Program-made: the position numbers and the translations under genes
The notes under the pieces: generated by a model
The model's database searches: none
What the model was told of the DNA's origin: nothing
The model's input: the letters and a program-made list of their open reading frames with translations, nothing else
Shown here: positions 6,458 to 10,875 of the stretch, in pieces
How the letters are laid out: each line of letters starts with the position of its first letter
How positions within the stretch are numbered: the first letter of the stretch is position 1
From: Anaerolineaceae bacterium UBA5311
GTDB taxonomy: Bacteria > Chloroflexota > Anaerolineae > Anaerolineales > Anaerolineaceae
Assembly: GCA_002411175.1 (NCBI GenBank)
Contig: DHRN01000048.1
Span: 3,892 to 14,766 of the forward strand
Reading direction: 5' to 3'
Length of the DNA: 10,875 nt

Positions 6458-7051
6458 CTATATTAACCTGCCGCCCAAACCTGTAAACTCCTGCTTGATT
6501 TTTTCGAACCCATGCGGGTCGATTGCCCTGGTTGCATCGAGCAGGATTGCCGCTTCAAACCCAAGCGAGATCGCATCCTGCGCTGTATACCAAACGCAAT
6601 AATCCGCTGCCAATCCAGCGATATGCACCTCGGTGATTCCGCGATCCTTCAGATACCCTTCCAGCCCGGTCGCTTTCAAGCGTCCGTTATCAAAAAAGGC
6701 ACTGTAACTGTCAATCTTTGGGTTCATCCCTTTTCTGAAGATCGCTTCCACGCGCTCCTGGTCGAGGTGCCTGGTCAGTTCGGCTCCCAATGTGCCCTGC
6801 ACGCAGTGATCAGACCACATTACCTGGGGCATGCCGGCTAGCTCGCCAATTTCGTATGGTCGGGAACCTTCGTGCTGCGAGGCAAAGCTGCCATGATTTC
6901 GTGGATGCCAGTCCTGGGTTGCCACCACAAGCTCATAATCCTTGGATATTCGGTTTATTTCGTCAATGATCTCATCACCCCCGGCGACGGCGAGGGCGCC
7001 GCCTGGAAGAAAATCGTTTTGCATATCAACAATAATCAATACTGTAGCCAT
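6458..7051 (-). CDS. pncA: Nicotinamidase (PncA, isochorismatase-fold hydrolase)
   Basis: This cytosolic enzyme hydrolyses nicotinamide to nicotinate and ammonia, feeding the Preiss-Handler route of NAD salvage. The 197-residue length is normal. The catalytic triad is D9 (in IVDMQNDF), K107 (in FRKGMNP) and C152 (in AADYCV). The metal site is D47, H49 and H82, within TQDWHP (45-50) and SDHCVQGT (80-87). The non-proline cis-peptide region GLAADYC (146-152) and PKIDSYSAF (111-119) are characteristic of PncA rather than of other isochorismatase-like hydrolases. An AGGA (plus 7059-7062) lies 7 bases upstream of the ATG. The gene stands alone on the minus strand, divergent from the B12 operon. No partner NAD gene is in the window. 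Confidence 0.96.
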   Translation of the reverse strand: MATVLIIVDMQNDFLPGGALAVAGGDEIIDEINRISKDYELVVATQDWHPRNHGSFASQHEGSRPYEIGELAGMPQVMWSDHCVQGTLGAELTRHLDQERVEAIFRKGMNPKIDSYSAFFDNGRLKATGLEGYLKDRGITEVHIAGLAADYCVWYTAQDAISLGFEAAILLDATRAIDPHGFEKIKQEFTGLGGRLI

Positions 7052-7080
7052 TCTTTATTCCTTTCATGCAAGTTTTCAAA

Positions 7081-7086
7081 ATTATA
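7081..7086 (-). promoter_or_regulatory. Candidate -10 box of the nicotinamidase gene
   Basis: A perfect TATAAT on the minus strand lies about 30 bases upstream of the pncA start. The -35 region is not convincing at 16-18 bp (CAATTT or AATTTG). The box is therefore plausible only from its sequence and position. Confidence 0.45.
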
Positions 7087-7177
7087 GTCAATACTTCTCA
7101 CCAAATTGGGTTTTACATAACCTTCATCTTGATAATGATTTCTTCCATTTCGAGTAAACTTAAGAAAATCTATGTCC

Positions 7178-7196
7178 ACCTGCTAATCTTGCAGGT
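7178..7196 (+). other. Small hairpin upstream of the B12/opine-dehydrogenase operon
   Basis: ACCTGC (7178-7183) and GCAGGT (7191-7196) form a perfect 6-bp inverted repeat around a 7-base loop, 56 bases before the operon start. It has no T-run, so it is not a terminator. It could be an operator or a 5' leader hairpin. A weak TTGATA...TAAACT pair (7129-7134 and 7155-7160, spacing 20) is the only promoter candidate nearby. I see no cobalamin riboswitch elements. Confidence 0.35.
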
Positions 7197-7252
7197 CACC
7201 CAAGATGATTCGGGTCGAGAACACAACCATCAATGACCTAACAGGAGTTATC

Positions 7253-8884
7253 ATGAAAACCGTTGTAGCCGGAGCCCTGGGGGAATGTGTTCATGTCGCA
7301 GGAGTGAGTAATTTTCTTAGGTTGGCTGAACAAGCCGGCTGGAGAATTGTTTTTCTCGGTCCTGCAGTGCCAATCGAGACGCTTCTCGAAGCAGCCCGCC
7401 GCGAAAAAGCCGACCTGGTGGGCGTATCTTACCGCCTGACCCCTGAAACCGGCGAGCGCCTGCTGGCGGAATTTGCCGAAGCTGCTGCAGATTTGCACGA
7501 ACAAGGTGTGCGCTTCGCCTTTGGCGGCACACCACCTGTGAGCCGAAAAGCCGAAGCTCTTTCAGGTTTTTTTGACCAGATATTTGATGGAAGCCAAAGC
7601 CGTGAAGAGGTTTTGGCTTATCTGCGCGGTGAAGGCTTTTCCACTTCCAGCAAATCAGCTTATCCTCAAAGCACAATCGAACGCATTCGCTGGAAGCAGC
7701 CCTACCCGCTGCTGCGCCACCATTTTGGACTACCAACCATGCAAACAACAATGGATGGCATCCGCGAAATTGCTGAAGCCAAAGCTCTGGATGTCATTTC
7801 TCTTGGGATCGATCAGGATGCCCAGGCAAATTTCTTCCACCCCGAACGGCAAAACCCCCGCGCCACTGGTGCAGGAGGAGTGCCTGTGCGCAGTGCCGAA
7901 GATTACCGCCAGCTTTACCAGGCAACCCGTACCGGGAACTACCCGCTGGTGCGCACGTATTCGGGTACCGATGACTTTATCCGCCTGGCTGAAATGTATG
8001 TCGAAACAATCAATATCGCCTGGTGTGCCATCCCGCTATACTGGTTCAACCTGATGGACGGACGCGGTCCGCTGACTCTCGAAGAATCCATCCGCGAACA
8101 TCAACAGGTTATGTCCTGGTATGGGGAACGAAACATCCCCGTAGAGCTCAATGAGCCCCACCATTGGGGCATGCGCGATGCTTCAGATGTGGTTTTTGTC
8201 ACTTCTGGTTACCTTTCTGCCTACAACGCCAAGGCGTTTGGCGTAAAAGATTACATCGCGCAGCTGATGTTCAACAGCCCGCCCAACCTCTCGGACGCGA
8301 TGGACCTGGCGAAAATGCTTGCCATCCTGGAAATGATCGCGCCGCTCGAAGACGACAGCTTTCATGTCTGGAGGCAGACGCGTACAGGTTTGCTCAGTTA
8401 TCCGCTGGAGGATAACGCGGCTCGTGCCCACCTGGCGACCAGCATCTACCTGCAGATGGCATTGAAGCCGAACATTATTCACATTGTCGGTCATACCGAG
8501 GCTGACCATGCCGCCACACCAGGAGACATTATTGATGCCAGCCTGGCTGCCCGACGAAGCATCGAAAACGCCCTTGCTGGTCAGCCGGATATGACGGCGG
8601 ATCCCCATATTCAGGCACGGAAAAAGCATCTTATTGAACAGGCGCAACTCACTTTGCAGGCGATTAAAGCCATCTCATTGGCGGGCTCCGATGATCCACT
8701 TATAGATCCGCCAACTCTGACCAAGGCGGTAAACCTTGGCATTCTGGACGCGCCCCAGCTTAAAAACAATCCCTTTGCCCAGGGGAAAGTAAGCACACGC
8801 ATGCTTCAAGGTGCCAGCGAGACGATTGATGAATTCGGAAATCTCATCTCTGAACAAGAACGTTTAATCAAATTTTTGAATTGA
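7253..8884 (+). CDS. Cobalamin-binding-domain protein with mutase-like C-terminal region, function unknown
   Basis: This 543-residue soluble protein probably carries a B12-type Rossmann domain at the N-terminus (about 1-125). VVAGALGECVHVAGVSNF (4-21) sits where the DxHxxG cobalamin motif belongs, with H14 and G17 kept but Cys at the Asp position. It is followed by ADLVGVSYRLT (53-63) in the place of the S-x-L loop and by FAFGGTPP (88-95) as the GG motif. The rest (about 150-445) looks like one TIM-barrel-type catalytic region. Notable stretches are VRTYSGTDDF (233-242), VELNEPHHWGMRD (297-309) and HTEADHAATPGDII (414-427), which recall adenosylcobalamin-dependent glutamate-mutase-like enzymes. 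ATG 7253 is chosen for AGGAG (7243-7247); the in-frame ATG at 7205 has no such signal. The gene is followed after 7 bases by an opine-dehydrogenase-family gene, so the pair likely shares an amino-acid-related pathway. The reaction is unknown. Confidence 0.78.
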   Translation: MKTVVAGALGECVHVAGVSNFLRLAEQAGWRIVFLGPAVPIETLLEAARREKADLVGVSYRLTPETGERLLAEFAEAAADLHEQGVRFAFGGTPPVSRKAEALSGFFDQIFDGSQSREEVLAYLRGEGFSTSSKSAYPQSTIERIRWKQPYPLLRHHFGLPTMQTTMDGIREIAEAKALDVISLGIDQDAQANFFHPERQNPRATGAGGVPVRSAEDYRQLYQATRTGNYPLVRTYSGTDDFIRLAEMYVETINIAWCAIPLYWFNLMDGRGPLTLEESIREHQQVMSWYGERNIPVELNEPHHWGMRDASDVVFVTSGYLSAYNAKAFGVKDYIAQLMFNSPPNLSDAMDLAKMLAILEMIAPLEDDSFHVWRQTRTGLLSYPLEDNAARAHLATSIYLQMALKPNIIHIVGHTEADHAATPGDIIDASLAARRSIENALAGQPDMTADPHIQARKKHLIEQAQLTLQAIKAISLAGSDDPLIDPPTLTKAVNLGILDAPQLKNNPFAQGKVSTRMLQGASETIDEFGNLISEQERLIKFLN

Positions 8885-8891
8885 GGTAATT

Positions 8892-9995
8892 ATGGAAAAA
8901 GAGAATCGTTATGTTGTGGTCGGCGCCGGAAACGGGGGAAAAGCAATGGCTGCCTACCTGGCTCTTTTGGGAGCCCAGGTTACTCTATATAACCGCACTG
9001 CTAATCGGGTGGAGATCATCCGGCTGCGCGGCGGGATCGATCTCGAGAACCCAAACGAACCCAATGGTTTCGGCAAGCTGCACAAAGTCACCGACAACAT
9101 GGAAGAAGCCCTCAATGAAGCTGATATCGTCATGGTAGTTGTTCCTTCTACAGCCCACGCTGATATAGCCAAAGCTGCAGCCCCCCACTTGAGGGATGAT
9201 CATATCGTTATTTTGCATCCTGGACGAACAGGCGGCGCGCTCGAATTTCGCCACAATCTTGCGAAGGAAAATTGTCCAACCCAACCGATTATTGCCGAAG
9301 CAGAGACTTTCATCTTTGCCAGCCGTTCTGAAGGTCCCAGCCAGGCACGAATCTTCCGCATCAAGGAAGCTGTCCCGTTGGCTGCCTTGCCTGCCATCAA
9401 CACCGCAAAAGTACTGGAAGCAATACACCCGGTTTTCCCACAATTTATCGATGGAAAAAACGTGCTTCAGACGGGTTTGAATAACATGGGAGCGATTTTC
9501 CATCCTGCCCTGGCGCTGCTTAATGCCGGCTGGATCGAAGCGACTTCCGGAGATTTTGAATTTTATGTGGATGGGGTCACCCCGTCGGTTGCCAAAGTGC
9601 TGGAAGTGCTTGACCGGGAACGGGTAACGGTGGCTTCCGCGATTGGGCTGAAAGCCAGAACAGCTCTTGAATGGCTGGAACTTGCCTACAACGCCACCGG
9701 GAACGACCTGCACGAAGCCATGCATAATCAGACCGGATATTATGGCATCCGAGCGCCTGGCACGCTAAACCATCGCTATATCACCGAAGAGATCCCTATG
9801 AGCCTGGTGCCGATCGCTTCTTTCGCAAAAACTTATGGTGTTTCTGTAAACGGGATTGAGAGCATTATCAACCTGGCTAATTTTATCCATGGGACCGATT
9901 ACCGCCGCAAAGGTCGCACTGTAGAACGGCTCGGTATTAGGGATATGAGTGTCGGAGAAGTGGTTAAATTTGTCGAAACCGGTGAAAGGGATTAG
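8892..9995 (+). CDS. Octopine/nopaline (opine) dehydrogenase family protein
   Basis: This predicted cytosolic NAD(P)-dependent oxidoreductase is related to enzymes that interconvert an amino acid plus an alpha-keto acid with an N-(carboxyalkyl)amino acid. At 367 residues it has the family length. The N-terminal Rossmann domain shows GAGNGG (11-16) after the first strand and VVVPSTAH (82-89). The C-terminal Octopine_DH domain has NNMGAIFHPALALLNAG (197-213), with H204 at the place of the catalytic histidine, then DFEFYVDGVTPSV (221-233). HRYITEEIPMSLVPIASFAK (294-313) has Glu where TED is common. GAGG (8883-8886) overlaps the TGA of the upstream gene and lies 5 bases before the ATG, implying coupled translation. 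The family is secure. Its true substrate, and whether it makes an opine at all, is unknown. Confidence 0.9.
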   Translation: MEKENRYVVVGAGNGGKAMAAYLALLGAQVTLYNRTANRVEIIRLRGGIDLENPNEPNGFGKLHKVTDNMEEALNEADIVMVVVPSTAHADIAKAAAPHLRDDHIVILHPGRTGGALEFRHNLAKENCPTQPIIAEAETFIFASRSEGPSQARIFRIKEAVPLAALPAINTAKVLEAIHPVFPQFIDGKNVLQTGLNNMGAIFHPALALLNAGWIEATSGDFEFYVDGVTPSVAKVLEVLDRERVTVASAIGLKARTALEWLELAYNATGNDLHEAMHNQTGYYGIRAPGTLNHRYITEEIPMSLVPIASFAKTYGVSVNGIESIINLANFIHGTDYRRKGRTVERLGIRDMSVGEVVKFVETGERD

Positions 9996-10003
9996 ATAGG
10001 AAA

Positions 10004-10034
10004 CCCCTGTCGCATCGCTCCCCGACAGTTGGGG
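10004..10034 (+). terminator. Weak hairpin after the opine dehydrogenase gene
   Basis: CTGTCG (10007-10012) pairs with CGACAG (10023-10028), and outer CCC pairs with GGG across a TT bulge. It is placed where an operon terminator is expected, right after the stop codon, but there is no T-run. It may be a processing or 3'-stabilising hairpin instead. Confidence 0.35.
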
Positions 10035-10040
10035 AACAAG

Positions 10041-10099
10041 GTTTTACCACTTTTACCACCGTTTTTGATAGTGCCGATCGCTTTTCGGGTGGTAAAGTT
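10041..10099. repeat. Palindromic element A with TTTTACCAC direct repeats
   Basis: Two perfect tandem 9-mers TTTTACCAC (10042-10050 and 10051-10059) are followed by GTTTTTGATAGTGC (10061-10074), a spacer, and an inverted arm GGTGGTAAA (10088-10096). That arm pairs with TTTACCACC (10052-10060). Its architecture matches element B at 10168-10240, with which it shares the 14-base core exactly. Confidence 0.75.
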
Positions 10100-10167
10100 G
10101 GCATTTCGTCACCTGCAGGGCGGGTTTCGTATGGATGTCAATGAATCCATTTGTAAAGACATATAGG

Positions 10168-10240
10168 GAGTTTTTGCACTTTTTGCACTTTTTGCAGTGG
10201 TTTTTGATAGTGCAAAAAGTCTGTTTGAGTGCAAAAACTC
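10168..10240. repeat. Palindromic element B with TTTTTGCAC direct repeats
   Basis: Three tandem 9-mers TTTTTGCAC/G start at 10171, 10180 and 10189. After the shared core GTTTTTGATAGTGC (10200-10213) come two inverted arms. AGTGCAAAAAGT (10209-10220) is perfectly complementary to 10178-10189, and AGTGCAAAAACTC (10228-10240) is perfectly complementary to 10168-10180. The whole can fold as a nested 12-bp plus 10-bp hairpin. Confidence 0.8.
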
Positions 10241-10282
10241 TTTTTGTTAAGGTGCTGCGCCTGGTGAGGGTTTTTATTGATT

Positions 10283-10300
10283 ATAGCACGTTTGTTCTAT
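10283..10300. promoter_or_regulatory. SOS-box-like imperfect palindrome
   Basis: TAGCACGTTTGTTCTA (10284-10299) resembles a GAAC-N4-GTTC LexA-type operator with one broken pair (GCAC for GAAC). The flanking A/T extends the symmetry. No gene follows within the window, so if it is a LexA site it is a relic or serves something unseen. Confidence 0.25.
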
Positions 10301-10318
10301 TTTGGGAAGGGAGCGGGG

Positions 10319-10487
10319 AGCGGGGGCTCGCAATGACCTCCTATTTATTGATTGCGTCCAGCTTTGCTGGAGAGGGGGGAATTGGAGGGGCTGAGAGTAT
10401 ATCCAATCAAAATTTCGCCATCGTTCCAGGGAGGTGGCACAAGCGAGGTGCTGACAGAAAAACATGCCGTCACTGCGAGCCCCCGTT
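10319..10487. repeat. GTCATTGCGAG-type inverted repeat pair
   Basis: The 19-mer at 10319-10337 and the one at 10469-10487 are inverted relative to each other and match at 17 of 19 positions (core GCGAGCCCCCG). The motif resembles the GTCATTGCGAG intergenic repeats found in many Chloroflexota and other genomes. A third, same-sense fragment GGCTCGCAATGACC lies at 10633-10646. Between the arms is a small perfect hairpin TCCAGC/GCTGGA (10357-10362 with 10366-10371). Confidence 0.65.
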
Positions 10488-10579
10488 GCTGAAATGGCAG
10501 AGATTATTGAATTACGATAAGGGGGCATGGCAGCCTGCCTTTAATCCTTTGTCAATGCCAATAAACTGCGGATTGCCGC

Positions 10580-10635
10580 GCCGTTTTGCCGACCGGAAGC
10601 TACTCTCAACCATCATGGCTTAACGGCAAAACGGC
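10580..10635. repeat. Perfect 12-bp inverted repeat
   Basis: GCCGTTTTGCCG (10580-10591) is exactly complementary to CGGCAAAACGGC (10624-10635), enclosing a 32-base loop. The left flank GGATTGCC and the right flank CGCAATGACC are the usual two ends of GTCATTGCGAG-type repeats, so this is probably one complete palindromic repeat copy. No T-run follows. Confidence 0.7.
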
Positions 10636-10636
10636 T

Positions 10637-10875
10637 CGCAATGACCCCTCCTGCCTTCATCTATTAATTCTCTCACCCCCTTGCCCCCCTCTAAAGAGGG
10701 GGTGATATGTTCGCGACTTCGCGATAAGTACTACCGCGTTCGAAATGACCCCTCCTGCCTTCATGTTGTTATTCTCTCACCCCCCTACCCCCCTCTAAAG
10801 AGGGGGTGGTATATTTGCGACTTCGGTATAAGTACTACCGCGTTCGCAATGACCCCTCCTGCCTTCATCTTGTAA
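10637..10875. repeat. 104-bp tandem repeat, at least 2.3 copies, open at window end
   Basis: Units begin at 10637, 10741 and 10845, exactly 104 bp apart. By my base count units 1 and 2 agree at 92 of 104 positions. The 31 visible bases of unit 3 differ from unit 1 at two. Each full unit contains a 7-bp hairpin CCCCCTC-TAAA-GAGGGGG (10685-10702 and 10789-10806). Unit 1 also has TCGCGACTTCGCGA (10711-10724), which has decayed in unit 2. It does not look like CRISPR: the unit is too long and there are no unique spacers. Confidence 0.9.

Larger units (their letters stand above)
9996..10875. other. 880-bp gene-free region packed with palindromes and repeats
   Basis: No reading frame here has both a Shine-Dalgarno and protein-like composition. 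The longest open frame (10135-10623) runs straight through the palindromes and GTCATTGCGAG-type repeats, and its translation looks like non-coding sequence. The region holds several distinct structures listed separately. Such clustering is typical of a site where mobile or palindromic elements collect between operons. Confidence 0.75.

Noticed and set aside
7087..7252. Cobalamin riboswitch upstream of the B12-protein gene
   Set aside because: I looked for the B12-box and its surrounding helices; only a 6-bp hairpin is present and the leader is too short.
7205..7252. Upstream ATG as start of the B12-binding protein
   Set aside because: It has no Shine-Dalgarno, and the extra 16 residues precede the natural first strand of the Rossmann domain. 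AGGAG at 7243-7247 supports ATG 7253.
10135..10623. 162-codon open frame on the plus strand
   Set aside because: It runs through palindromic element B and the GTCATTGCGAG-type repeats, has no Shine-Dalgarno, and its translation shows no domain or protein-like pattern.
10637..10875. CRISPR array
   Set aside because: The 104-bp units are contiguous and similar throughout, with no alternation of short repeats and unique spacers.

Overview
The window is about 10.9 kb of moderate-GC bacterial DNA. Both strands are used and there is much repeat-rich intergenic sequence. The best guess for the source is a Chloroflexota bacterium, perhaps Anaerolineae. This is inferred from a T-box-controlled leuS, the style of the membrane glycosyltransferase, an opine-dehydrogenase-family gene beside a B12-binding protein, and intergenic repeats of the GTCATTCTGA and GTCATTGCGAG types. 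No marker gene in the window proves it.

Layout. Positions 1-460 hold a short palindrome, a promoter and a leucine T-box riboswitch with its terminator. leuS (461-2917, +) follows and ends at a strong intrinsic terminator. Next come a GT39/ArnT-like membrane glycosyltransferase (3111-4727, +) and a GNAT-fold acetyltransferase (4776-5444, +), the latter possibly translated from a leaderless mRNA. A DinJ/YafQ-type toxin-antitoxin pair lies on the minus strand (5567-6129), with a promoter overlaid by a direct-repeat operator. Inverted hairpin-repeat arrays (5450-5519 and 6357-6409) bracket this module. A minus-strand nicotinamidase (6458-7051) is divergent from a tight two-gene plus-strand operon: a cobalamin-binding, mutase-like protein (7253-8884) and an octopine/nopaline-type dehydrogenase (8892-9995).

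The last 880 bases (9996-10875) hold no credible gene. They contain two related palindromic elements built from 9-bp direct repeats, an SOS-box-like palindrome, GTCATTGCGAG-type inverted repeats, a 12-bp inverted repeat, and a 104-bp tandem repeat that runs off the end of the window.

How the genes work together. leuS and pncA are housekeeping functions (tRNA charging and NAD salvage). The toxin-antitoxin pair is an accessory module. The most interesting unit is the B12-protein/opine-dehydrogenase operon. Its 7-nt spacing and a Shine-Dalgarno overlapping the upstream stop codon suggest coupled translation and a shared, probably amino-acid-related, pathway whose substrate cannot be read from the sequence. 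The most interesting non-coding signal is the pair of palindromic elements near 10.05 and 10.2 kb, whose arms have changed together while their core stayed identical.
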